Part shown: one piece after another, positions 16,493 to 24,114 of the stretch | How positions within the stretch are numbered: position 1 is the stretch's first letter | Layout: every line of letters starts with the position of its first letter | Assembly: GCF_024435355.1 (NCBI RefSeq) | Contig: NZ_JAMJWG010000001.1 | Location: 372,001-436,000 of the forward strand | DNA: 64,000 nt | Direction: 5' to 3' | From: Streptomyces odontomachi | Lineage (GTDB): Bacteria; Actinomycetota; Actinomycetes; Streptomycetales; Streptomycetaceae | The notes under the pieces: model-generated | Seen by the model: the letters and a program-made list of their open reading frames with translations, nothing else | The model's database searches: none | What the model was told of the DNA's origin: nothing | Program-made: the position numbers and the translations under genes

Positions 16493-18016
16493 ATGAAGCC
16501 ACAGGACAGCACGCCCACCGCCGCACCCCCGCGGCAGGCCCGCACGGCTGCGACCCGGCTGGTGCTCGCGACCGCAGTCGTCGCCGGCGCCGTCCTCCCG
16601 CTCACGCTGGGCGCCGCCACCCAGGCGGCCGGCGACAGCAACGGCGGTGACGTCATCGCCAACCTGTTCGAGTGGAACTGGACGTCGGTCGCCGCCGAGT
16701 GCACCGACGTGCTCGGCCCGAAGGGCTACGGCGCCGTCCAGGTCGCCCCGCCCGAGGACTCCATACGGCTGGCCGGCTCCACCCACCCCTGGTGGGAGGT
16801 CTACCAGCCGGTGGGATACGACCTCAACAGCCGGATGGGCAGCGAGGCCCAGTTCGGGTCCATGGTGTCGGCCTGCCACGACGCCGGCGTGAAGGTGTAC
16901 GTCGACGCCGTGATCAACCACACCTCGGGCAACGACCAGGCCAGCACGGACTCCTACGGCGGCGACACGTTCGACGTGTCGGCCAAGACGTACGACCAGG
17001 TGCCGTACGACGCGTCGGACTTCCACGCCTACCCCGACGACTGCCCCAACTCCGACATGGCGATCAACGACTGGAACAACCAGAGCCAGGTCCAGGAGTG
17101 CGACCTGTCGAATTTGGCCGACCTCAAGACCGAGTCCGACGACGTCCGCACCAAGATCGCCGGTTATCTCAACAAGCTCATCGGCGACGGCGTCGACGGC
17201 TTCCGGGTGGACGCGGCCAAGCACATCAACCAGAGCGACATGGCCGACATCATCTCCCGGCTCGACGACACCAAGTGGGGCGAGCGGCCCTACGTGCTCC
17301 AGGAGATCGCGCTGGGCGGCAGCGGCAACCTCGCGCCCGCCGCGTTCGAGGGCAACGGCAGCGTCATCGGCTTCGACTACGCCAATGCCATGAAGAGCCA
17401 GTTCCAGGGCAACATCGCCAACCTCAAGACGTTCGGTGAGAGCTGGGGCCTGGAGCCGAGCGACAAGGACGGCGCCATGGTCACCAACCACGACACCGAA
17501 CGCAACGGCGCCACGCTGAACTACAAGAACGGCTCCCAGTACACCCTGGCCACCGAGTTCATGCTCGCGTGGGGCTACGGCATCCAGCCGACCGTGTATT
17601 CCGGCTTCGCCTTCGGCAACTCCGACGACTCCCCACCGGCCGGCACCGACGGCACCGTCAGCGACACGGACTGCTCCTCGAGCGCATGGGTGTGCACCGA
17701 CCGGGTGCAGGGCATCGCCAACATGGTCGGCTGGCACAACGCGGCCCAGGGCGAAGCCGTCGCGAACTGGTGGGACAACGGCGACAACGCCATCGCCTTC
17801 AGCCGCGGCGACAAGGCCTGGATCGCCCTCAACAACAGCGGTTCCAGCGTCACCCAGACCTTCACCACCGGCCTGCCCGCAGGCACGTACTGCGACGTGG
17901 TGCACGGCGACCCGGACTCCTCGGGCGACTGCTCCGGCGCCACCGTCACGGTCGACGCGTCCGGCACCGCGTCGGTGACCGTACCCGCCGGAGACTCCGT
18001 TGCCCTCCACCAGTAG
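16493..18016 (+). CDS. amy: Secreted alpha-amylase (GH13)
   Basis: 507 residues including a signal peptide to about residue 46. All GH13 regions are present: DAVINH (region I), GFRVDAAKH with the nucleophile Asp240, the acid/base Glu271 in VLQEIALGG, and Asp334 in TNHDTERN. A C-terminal beta-sandwich (Aamy_C) ends at SVALHQ. There is no CBM20 starch-binding domain, which many Streptomyces amylases carry, so binding may be supplied by the secreted CBM9-like protein encoded just upstream (inference). It would hydrolyse internal alpha-1,4 bonds in starch outside the cell. Start ATG at 16493 with GGGGACACCGCA before it. A strong terminator follows at 18046. Confidence 0.95.
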   Translation: MKPQDSTPTAAPPRQARTAATRLVLATAVVAGAVLPLTLGAATQAAGDSNGGDVIANLFEWNWTSVAAECTDVLGPKGYGAVQVAPPEDSIRLAGSTHPWWEVYQPVGYDLNSRMGSEAQFGSMVSACHDAGVKVYVDAVINHTSGNDQASTDSYGGDTFDVSAKTYDQVPYDASDFHAYPDDCPNSDMAINDWNNQSQVQECDLSNLADLKTESDDVRTKIAGYLNKLIGDGVDGFRVDAAKHINQSDMADIISRLDDTKWGERPYVLQEIALGGSGNLAPAAFEGNGSVIGFDYANAMKSQFQGNIANLKTFGESWGLEPSDKDGAMVTNHDTERNGATLNYKNGSQYTLATEFMLAWGYGIQPTVYSGFAFGNSDDSPPAGTDGTVSDTDCSSSAWVCTDRVQGIANMVGWHNAAQGEAVANWWDNGDNAIAFSRGDKAWIALNNSGSSVTQTFTTGLPAGTYCDVVHGDPDSSGDCSGATVTVDASGTASVTVPAGDSVALHQ

Positions 18017-18045
18017 GTAGGCACCGAGAACCTCCCGGCTCCACC

Positions 18046-18088
18046 GGCGAGGGCCCAGGGCTACGAGAGATAGCCCCGGGCCCTCGCC
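18046..18088 (+). terminator. Rho-independent-type hairpin after the amylase gene
   Basis: Perfect 11-bp arms GGCGAGGGCCC (18046-18056) and GGGCCCTCGCC (18078-18088), with further pairing inside (AGGGCT against AGCCCC), starting 30 bases after the amylase stop. Confidence 0.85.
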
Positions 18089-18189
18089 ATGCCACGTTAC
18101 TCCGTGGCACGGCGGCAAGGCCGCAGTTGACCAGCGGGTGCGCCCCCCCGGGTTCCGCTCCGTTCCCCCCTTCCCCTCCTAGCGCACAT

Positions 18190-18209
18190 CTTGTATACCA
18201 AGAGTGTAC
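18190..18209 (+). promoter_or_regulatory. Promoter/operator of the DUF2848 cluster, GntR site
   Basis: CTTGTATAC, five bases, then GTGTAC (18190-18209). The same layout, CTTGTATAC-N5-GTATGC, overlaps the start of the GntR gene at 22946-22965. TATACC (18194-18199) could serve as the -10. Repeat centres are one helical turn apart. Confidence 0.7.
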
Positions 18210-18279
18210 GTAGAAAATATCCGCTCGATCGCCCGCGTTGACGCCGGTTCCCTGGGCGTCGTCCGCACGAGTGAGCGCT

Positions 18280-18314
18280 TGAAAGAGCACATGAAAGAGC
18301 ACATGAAAGAGGAG
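18280..18314 (+). repeat. 12-base tandem repeat carrying start codons and Shine-Dalgarno-like sequence
   Basis: TGAAAGAGCACA occurs twice, then TGAAAGAGGAG, a changed third copy that forms the Shine-Dalgarno of the ATG at 18318. Each unit also gives an in-frame ATG (MKEH, MKEH, MKEEWM), so three starts in one frame are possible. Confidence 0.8.
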
Positions 18315-18317
18315 TGG

Positions 18318-19001
18318 ATGACTGTCGAGTCACCTGCGGTTCCCGTCGCTCTGACCCCGCTGGGGAGCGGCGCCGCCGTGACGGTCGATGCTTCACGGGT
18401 CGTGGTCGCCGGCTACACCGGACGCGACCGGGCCGCCGTGCAACGGCACATCGACGAGCTCGCCGAGATCGGCGTGGCACCGCCGGAGCGCGTGCCGATG
18501 TACTACCCCATGCCGCCGGGCACGTTGGTGACGGACGAGAGCGTGCGGGTGCGGGGGGCGCGCACTTCGGGCGAGGCCGAGCCGGTGATCATCGTCAGCG
18601 GGGGACGTACGTACCTGGGCATCGGATCCGACCACACCGACCGCGAGCTGGAGAAAGAGGACATCGGGGCCTCGAAGCGGGTGTGCCCCAAGCCCCTGGG
18701 GCCCTCGGTCGTCGAGGTCGACCTGGCCTCGCTCGACTGGGACGCCTGCCGGCTGCGGAGTTGGGTGGACGGCACGCCCTACCAGGAGGGGCTGCTCCGT
18801 GAACTCACCCATCCCACGCACCTGCTGGAGGGCCTGGCCGCCGGTGGCGCGGACGGCCCCACCGGCGACGTCGTGCTGTTCGGCGGCACCGTTCCGCTGC
18901 TCGCCGACACCTTCCGGTTCGGGCAGGCCTGGCGGGTCGCCCTCGACCTTCCCACCGGTGAGGTGATCGAGCACCACTACACCGTCCGCCGCGAGAACTG
19001 A
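18318..19001 (+). CDS. DUF2848 family protein, probable catabolic hydrolase
   Basis: 227 residues from the ATG at 18318 behind AAAGAGGAG; in-frame starts upstream (GTG at 18204 and two ATGs in the repeat) are possible. The sequence matches the DUF2848 pattern: GYTGRDRAAVQRHIDELAEI, then PERVPMYYPMPP, the conserved SDHTDRELE segment, CPKPLGPSVVEV, and a C-terminal FGGTVPLLADTFRFG. Structurally the family is thought to resemble fumarylacetoacetate hydrolases, and SDHTDRE and GGTVP look like active-site segments, but the reaction is unknown to me. It is the first gene of a cluster with a cupin, an FAD monooxygenase and a transporter, all under a probable GntR operator, so it likely acts late in ring or amide breakdown. 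Confidence 0.85.
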   Translation: MTVESPAVPVALTPLGSGAAVTVDASRVVVAGYTGRDRAAVQRHIDELAEIGVAPPERVPMYYPMPPGTLVTDESVRVRGARTSGEAEPVIIVSGGRTYLGIGSDHTDRELEKEDIGASKRVCPKPLGPSVVEVDLASLDWDACRLRSWVDGTPYQEGLLRELTHPTHLLEGLAAGGADGPTGDVVLFGGTVPLLADTFRFGQAWRVALDLPTGEVIEHHYTVRREN

Positions 19002-19014
19002 GCAGGAGACGACG

Positions 19015-19365
19015 ATGGCCAAGCCCGAATTCGAGTTCTTCCCCGTCAGCGACGTGGCGTACACGGTCTGCGCGGGCGACGACCCCCTCATCACCGAGCG
19101 CATCCTCTCCCGGGACGAGGAAGGCGGCGTCGCCACCCGGATCCTGCGCTACGCGCCCGGCGCTGACTCGTCCCCGATGGGCGTCCAGATCCACGACTTC
19201 TGGGAGGAGGTCTACATCCTGGAGGGCTCCTTCACCGATCTGACCCTCGGCCGGACCTTCACCGCCGGCATGTACGCCTGCCGACCGCCGGGCATGCCGC
19301 ACGGGCCCTGGCGCACCGACGAAGGGGTGCTCACGTTCGAGGCCCGCTACCGGTCGGCGCCATGA
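19015..19365 (+). CDS. Small cupin-domain protein
   Basis: 116 residues, 14 bases after the DUF2848 gene with AGGAGACGACG as ribosome binding site. The single cupin barrel shows the metal-ligand pattern H-x5-E...H: QIHDFWEEVYILEGSFTD, then FTAGMYACRPPGMPHGPW. Cupins of this size act as metal-dependent lyases, isomerases or dioxygenase-like enzymes. Its stop overlaps a possible ATG of the next gene (ATGA at 19362), so it is certainly in the same operon. The substrate is presumably a product or intermediate of the neighbouring monooxygenase (inference). Confidence 0.85.
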   Translation: MAKPEFEFFPVSDVAYTVCAGDDPLITERILSRDEEGGVATRILRYAPGADSSPMGVQIHDFWEEVYILEGSFTDLTLGRTFTAGMYACRPPGMPHGPWRTDEGVLTFEARYRSAP

Positions 19366-19442
19366 CGAACGGGACGACTCGAGCCCGTGCGGCAGCACGT
19401 ACGACCCATGACACAGCCGTATCCGACCGAGGTGAGACGAAC

Positions 19443-20642
19443 GTGCCCCACCCCTCTCAGACGCCCCTCGAGATCGCGATCGCGGGTGCCGGTCCGGTCG
19501 GCATGACCCTGGCGCTGGGCCTGGCCATGGACGGTCACAACGTGACGGTCCACGAGGAACTGGACGGCCTGTCGACGGAGTCACGCGCGTCGACGTTCCA
19601 CCCCTCGACGCTGGAGGAACTGGCTGCCTACGGCGTCGTGGAGGACCTCGAAAGGGAGGGCCTGCGCGTCCCCGACTACCAGTACCGTGACCGCCGCGAG
19701 GGCCTGATCGCCCGGCTGGACTTCTCCCTCATCAGAGGGCTCACCAAGTTCCCCTACCGGATCCAGGTCGAGCAGAGCTACCTGACCCGCGTCATCCTCG
19801 GCAAGCTCGCGGCGCACCCCAACGCCACCGTGCGGTTCGGGTCGAAGGTCACCGCGGCCCGTACGGTCGGCGCGCGCGCCGAGTACACCGTCGTCCGCGC
19901 CGGTGCCGCGCGTACCGAGACGGCCGACTACGTGGTGGCCGCCGACGGAGCGAGCAGCGCGGTGCGCAAGTCACTCGGCATCGGCTTCGAGGGCATGACC
20001 TATCCGGAGCGCTACATCGTCGCCTCCACGACCTTCGAGTTCCGCGAGGTGATGCCCGACATCTCGTGGGTCAACTACATCTCAGACCCCGACGAGTGGC
20101 TGCTCATGCTGCGCACTCCGCACTACTGGCGCATCATGTTCCCGCTCGGCCCCGACGAGGACGACGACCGTGCGTCGTCGTCCGCCGAGATCCAGCGGCG
20201 GCTGCACGGCGTCCACGCCCTGGACGGTGACTTCCCCGTGCTGCACACCACGGTCTACCGGGTGCACCAGCGGGTGGCCGACACCTACGCCGCCGGCCGT
20301 ATCGCCCTGGCCGGCGACGCCGCGCACATCAACAACCCGCTCGGCGGCCTCGGGATGAACAGCGGCCTGTTCGACGCCTTCGCGCTCCGTGCCGCCTTCG
20401 CCGAGGCCGCTGCCGGGGCGGACGGTGTGGCGCTGCTGGCGAAGTACGCCGAGCAGCAGCGCGACATCTCCGTCGAGTACGTGGGTGCGCAGACCGACCG
20501 CAACTGGAAGCAGTTGCGGGAGTCCGATCCCCAGCGGCGGCGCGCCCAGGCGATGCGCATGCGTGACATCGTCGCCGATCCGGAAGCACACCGTCGCTTC
20601 CTGCTGCGCTCCTCGATGCTGGAACGCCGGCTCGCGGCGTGA
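19443..20642 (+). CDS. FAD-dependent aromatic-type monooxygenase
   Basis: 399 residues from the GTG at 19443, which follows GAGGTGAG; a coupled ATG at 19362 would add 27 residues of low-complexity sequence. Group A flavoprotein hydroxylase motifs are present: the dinucleotide site GAGPVGMTLALGLA, the DG motif (VVAADGASSAVRKSLG), and the FAD ribityl motif LAGDAAHINNPLGGLGMNSG. Such enzymes hydroxylate aromatic or N-heterocyclic rings using NAD(P)H and O2, often giving a ring-opening or leaving-group step. It sits between a cupin and a transporter gene. The GntR regulator and amidase nearby suggest a nitrogen-containing aromatic substrate (inference). Confidence 0.9.
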   Translation: MPHPSQTPLEIAIAGAGPVGMTLALGLAMDGHNVTVHEELDGLSTESRASTFHPSTLEELAAYGVVEDLEREGLRVPDYQYRDRREGLIARLDFSLIRGLTKFPYRIQVEQSYLTRVILGKLAAHPNATVRFGSKVTAARTVGARAEYTVVRAGAARTETADYVVAADGASSAVRKSLGIGFEGMTYPERYIVASTTFEFREVMPDISWVNYISDPDEWLLMLRTPHYWRIMFPLGPDEDDDRASSSAEIQRRLHGVHALDGDFPVLHTTVYRVHQRVADTYAAGRIALAGDAAHINNPLGGLGMNSGLFDAFALRAAFAEAAAGADGVALLAKYAEQQRDISVEYVGAQTDRNWKQLRESDPQRRRAQAMRMRDIVADPEAHRRFLLRSSMLERRLAA

Positions 20643-20778
20643 GCCCGTCCCGCCGGCCCGGTGCGGCCCCGGCTCCCCGTCGTGTCCAGCTCGCTGCGAC
20701 ACCGAAGCGCGTCGACGACGACCGCGCATCCCACCGTCGGACGGCGAGTGCCGTCCGTGACTCAAGGAGACCCGTCTC

Positions 20779-22173
20779 GTGTCTGCGACGACCACCCCGT
20801 CCTCATCGGGTGCCACGCCTCCGAACACCAGGCAGCTCGCGGTCGTAGCGGGCGCCAGCCTGATCGGCACGGCCGTGGAGTGGTACGACTTCTTCCTCTA
20901 CGGCACCGCGGCCGCCCTGGTGTTCCCCGAGGTGTTCTTCCCCGACGCCGACCCCGTCGTGGGAACCCTGCTGTCCCTGTCCACGTACGCCATCGGGTTC
21001 GTCGCCCGTCCGCTCGGCGCCGCGGTGCTCGGCAACATGGGTGACCGCAAGGGCCGCAAGGGCACCCTGATCTGGACGCTGCTGGTCATGGGCGTGGCGA
21101 CGTTCCTGATCGCCTGTCTCCCCGGTTACGGCACGATCGGCGTCGCCGCACCGATCCTGCTGCTCGTGCTCCGCCTGGTGCAGGGTTTCGCGCTGGGCGG
21201 TGAGTGGGGCGGCTCGATCCTCATCGCGGCCGAACACAGTACGGCCAAGGCCCGGGCGTTCTGGACGTCGTTCCCCGCCACCGGGCCGTCGGTGGGCAAC
21301 CTGATGGCCGCGGGTGTCCTCGCCATCCTTCAGGGAGTGATGTCCGACGGTGCCTTCATCGGCTACGGCTGGCGCATCGCGTTCGCCCTCTCGGCGCTGC
21401 TGGTCGTGATCGGCCTGCTGCTGCGCAACCACGTGGCCGAGACCCCCATGTTCCAGCGGGCCGCGCGGCGCCGGGAGCCGGCGCCCGGGTACCCGGTGGC
21501 CGACGCCTTCCGCTACCACTGGCGCCGCATCATCCTCGCCGTGCTGCTGCGCTTCGGCGACAACGTGAGTTTCTACCTCTTCGGCACCTACGTGCTCAGC
21601 TACGTGACGGGCGCCGACCTCTTCAGCAAGGGCACGGCGCTGACGGCCGTGACCATCAGCATGGCGTGTTGCGCCGTCGCGCTCCCGATGTTCGCGGTCA
21701 TCGTCGACCGGCGCGGGCGCAAGCCGGTCCTCATCGCCTCCGGGGTGAGCTACGTGATCTGGCCGTGGGCCGGATTCGCCCTCATCGACAGCGGCGGCTT
21801 CGCCGGCCTCGCCGCCGCCGTGATCGTGGCCATGCTGGCGCACGCCCTGTTCAACGCCGTCAACGGTCCCATTTACGCGGAGCTGTTCCCGACCGAGGTG
21901 CGCTACTCGGCGATGTCCGTCGCCTACAACATCTCGGCCGTCCTCGCCGGCTCCCTGGCGCCCATCATCGCCGTCGCGCTGTACGCGCACTACGGCTCGT
22001 CGCTGCCGATCGCCGGGTACGCCGCCGGGATGGGCCTCATCGCCACCATCGCCTCCTTGTTCACCCGCGAGACCCGCAACGTCGACATGGAGCACGTGGT
22101 CCCGGACCCGGAGCGGCGGCCCGCCCCTGACCCCCACGAGGTGGTCGACCCGGCGGTGGCGGCCAAGCGGTGA
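20779..22173 (+). CDS. MFS transporter, metabolite:H+ symporter (MHS) family
   Basis: 464 residues from the GTG at 20779, with AAGGAGACC before it. The protein shows twelve hydrophobic segments and the MHS hallmarks: AVEWYDFFLYGTAAALVF in helix 1, ARPLGAAVLGNMGDRKGRKG between helices 2 and 3, LRLVQGFALGGEWGG, and DRRGRKPVL between the two halves. MHS members (KgtP, ShiA, PcaT-like) bring in dicarboxylates or aromatic acids with protons. As the last gene of the 18.3-22.2 kb group it most likely imports the substrate broken down by the neighbouring enzymes (inference). Confidence 0.93.
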   Translation: MSATTTPSSSGATPPNTRQLAVVAGASLIGTAVEWYDFFLYGTAAALVFPEVFFPDADPVVGTLLSLSTYAIGFVARPLGAAVLGNMGDRKGRKGTLIWTLLVMGVATFLIACLPGYGTIGVAAPILLLVLRLVQGFALGGEWGGSILIAAEHSTAKARAFWTSFPATGPSVGNLMAAGVLAILQGVMSDGAFIGYGWRIAFALSALLVVIGLLLRNHVAETPMFQRAARRREPAPGYPVADAFRYHWRRIILAVLLRFGDNVSFYLFGTYVLSYVTGADLFSKGTALTAVTISMACCAVALPMFAVIVDRRGRKPVLIASGVSYVIWPWAGFALIDSGGFAGLAAAVIVAMLAHALFNAVNGPIYAELFPTEVRYSAMSVAYNISAVLAGSLAPIIAVALYAHYGSSLPIAGYAAGMGLIATIASLFTRETRNVDMEHVVPDPERRPAPDPHEVVDPAVAAKR

Positions 22174-22286
22174 CAGCCGCTTTCAGCCATGGGTCGCTGC
22201 CGCGGCAGACACCGTGTCGTGCCGCGGCGGCGACCTGCGCGGTCCCCGGCGGGAAGCCGCGTCGTCCGGAGCTTGCCGGGTCCCCG

Positions 22287-22949
22287 CTACAACGTGAGCA
22301 ACAGGGTGAGCGTGATGCGCAGATGATCGTCGATCGCCTCGTGGAGCGCGGCGACGTCACCGGCTGCCAGGGCGTCGACGATGCGCGCGTGTTCGTCGCA
22401 GACCTCGCTCCACCGCTCATGCCGGCTGCGTACGGCGGCGTAGCCGGCGCGGATCTGGCGGTCCCTCAGCCCGCCGTAGGTCTTGGACAGCAGGGCGCTG
22501 CCCGCGCTGTCCACCATCGCCTGGTGGAAGCGCCGGTCCACCGCGATGAACTCCGCAGCCAGGCTGTCGTCCGCGCGCGCCGCCAGCTCGCGCTGTGCTG
22601 CGAGAATCTCGCCGAGGGCGACCTCCGGTCGATGGCCTCCGGCGAGGATCTGGGAGGCGGCGTGCCGTTCCAGAAGCCCGCGCAGGTCGAAGAGCTCGTT
22701 CACCTCGCGGGCCGACATCGGCGGGATGTAGACACCGCGCTTGGGCTCGATGCGCACCAGGCCGTCCGCGGCGAGGATCAGAAGCGCCTCGCGGACCGGC
22801 GTGCGGCTCACCCCGACCGCGGTCGCGATGACCTGCTCGTTGAGGAACGTCCCTTGCACGGACGGGTCGGCGAGCACCTTCTCCCGCAGGTACCGCAGGG
22901 CGCGGTCACGTCCCGACAGGGCCTTGGGAGGATCAGCCGCTTCTAGCAT
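22287..22949 (-). CDS. GntR-family regulator, FadR/FCD subfamily
   Basis: 220 residues from the ATG at 22949. The N-terminal winged helix (residues about 15-75) has GTFLNEQVIATAVGVSRTPV and REALLILAADGLVRIEPKRG, the GntR signature. The C-terminal FCD domain is all-helical with likely metal or ligand residues (FDLRGLLERHAA, VDRRFHQAMVDSAG, EHARIVDALAAGD, EAIDDHLRI). It converges on the transporter gene and is divergent from the amidase gene. Its own start codon overlaps the second half of the shared operator, and no Shine-Dalgarno is seen. A TATACT -10 box ends seven bases before the ATG, so the mRNA is probably leaderless and autorepressed. Confidence 0.93.
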   Translation of the reverse strand: MLEAADPPKALSGRDRALRYLREKVLADPSVQGTFLNEQVIATAVGVSRTPVREALLILAADGLVRIEPKRGVYIPPMSAREVNELFDLRGLLERHAASQILAGGHRPEVALGEILAAQRELAARADDSLAAEFIAVDRRFHQAMVDSAGSALLSKTYGGLRDRQIRAGYAAVRSRHERWSEVCDEHARIVDALAAGDVAALHEAIDDHLRITLTLLLTL

Positions 22950-22965
22950 ACGAGAAGTATACAAG
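22946..22965 (-). promoter_or_regulatory. GntR operator over its own start, in the GntR/amidase gap
   Basis: Reading the minus strand: CTTGTATAC-N5-GTATGC, matching the site at 18190-18209 in arrangement (9-base half-site identical, second half 4 of 6). It covers the TATACT -10 box and the ATG of the GntR gene. It lies about 67 bases upstream of the divergent amidase start at 23032. Confidence 0.75.
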
Positions 22966-23031
22966 GATCGTCCCACCGGGACGGCGGCAATCAGCCAACC
23001 GCGACAGGACAACGAGATGAGGAGTCGAAGC

Positions 23032-23856
23032 ATGCGCATCGCGCTCGCGCAGATGGTCAGCGGGGCCGACCCCGAGGCGAACCTCGCGGCCGTGGAAAAA
23101 GGCCTGGAGGACGCGGTCAGGGCCGGTGCGTCGCTGGTCGCGTTCCCCGAGGCGGCCATGTGCGCCTTCGGTAACCCGCTGGCGGACGTCGCCGAACCGC
23201 TCGACGGACCATGGGTGAGCCGCTTCGCCGCGCTCGCCGACCGGCACGGTGTGCTCGCGGTCGCGGGCACCTTCACGCCCACCGGGGAGAAGGGCCCGGA
23301 CGGGCGGGCGAAGGTCGCGAACGTCCTGGTGGCCGCAGGACCGGACGGAGTGACGGGCTACCAGAAGATCCACCTCTACGACGCCTTCGGCTTCGCCGAG
23401 TCCGACACCGTCGTCCCCGGCACCGCGCCCGCGCTGATCTCTCACGAGGGCATCGGAATCGGCCTCGCAACCTGCTACGACGTCCGGTTCCCCGCCCTCT
23501 TCACCACCCTCGCCGACCGGGGCGCCGAGCTGGTCGTCGTCGCCGCATCCTGGGCCGGCGGTGCGGGCAAGCTCGAGCAGTGGCGGCTTCTGACGCGGGC
23601 GCGAGCGCTCGACAGCACCTGCTTCGTCGCGGCCGTGGGCCAGGCGGATCCGTCCGCGGCCGGGGGAGCGGCGGGGCGGGGGGCGCCCACGGGCATCGGC
23701 CACAGCGCGGTGATCGACCCGACCGGCCAGGTCATCGCGGAAGCCGGCGCCGCGCCTGAACTGCTGGTCGCCGACATCGACCTGGCGAGGGTGCCCGAGG
23801 TGCGCAAGGCGCTGCCCGTGCTGGCCAACCGGCGCGTCGGCGGCAGTTCCGGCTGA
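23032..23856 (+). CDS. Carbon-nitrogen hydrolase (nitrilase superfamily amidase)
   Basis: 274 residues from the ATG at 23032 (GAGGAG upstream; an in-frame ATG at 23017 is possible). The catalytic triad of the nitrilase superfamily is complete: Glu40 in AFPEAAM, Lys112 in YQKIHLYD and Cys148 in ATCYDVRFP. Length and the FPEA/KIHLYD/CYDVRFP sequence fit the omega-amidase or N-carbamoyl/aliphatic amidase branches. It hydrolyses a C-N bond in a small amide, probably cytoplasmic (no signal peptide). It is divergent from the GntR regulator and shares its operator region, so it belongs to the same regulon as the monooxygenase/transporter cluster. The substrate is unknown. Confidence 0.93.
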   Translation: MRIALAQMVSGADPEANLAAVEKGLEDAVRAGASLVAFPEAAMCAFGNPLADVAEPLDGPWVSRFAALADRHGVLAVAGTFTPTGEKGPDGRAKVANVLVAAGPDGVTGYQKIHLYDAFGFAESDTVVPGTAPALISHEGIGIGLATCYDVRFPALFTTLADRGAELVVVAASWAGGAGKLEQWRLLTRARALDSTCFVAAVGQADPSAAGGAAGRGAPTGIGHSAVIDPTGQVIAEAGAAPELLVADIDLARVPEVRKALPVLANRRVGGSSG

Positions 23857-23892
23857 GTCGGGCTGGGTCGGGCTGGGTCAGGTTATGCGGAG

Positions 23893-23917
23893 GGTCCGCC
23901 CGGACTTCGGGCGGACC
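23893..23917 (+). terminator. Hairpin terminator after the amidase gene
   Basis: Perfect 10-bp stem GGTCCGCCCG / CGGGCGGACC with the loop GACTT, about 36 bases after the amidase stop. Confidence 0.85.
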
Positions 23918-24114
23918 GTGCTCCAAGGCGCCGTGATGGCGGCGTGGGCGTAGCGGACGCCGACCGGAGTAGACAGAATCGGACTTTTTTGGGTGCGGGA
24001 CTGACAACAGTCGACCGTGGTCTTCTTTTTTTGACAGGTCATCGCTTGTCATGGGCATGTCTGATGTATATGCGGGCAACCACCCTTAGGCCTTCCCGAG
24101 AGGATCACATCAGC

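Noticed and set aside
16475..18118. A long reading frame antisense to the alpha-amylase gene
   Set aside because: It is a mirror of GC-rich codons on the opposite strand, has no ribosome site or domain, and the plus strand carries complete GH13 motifs.
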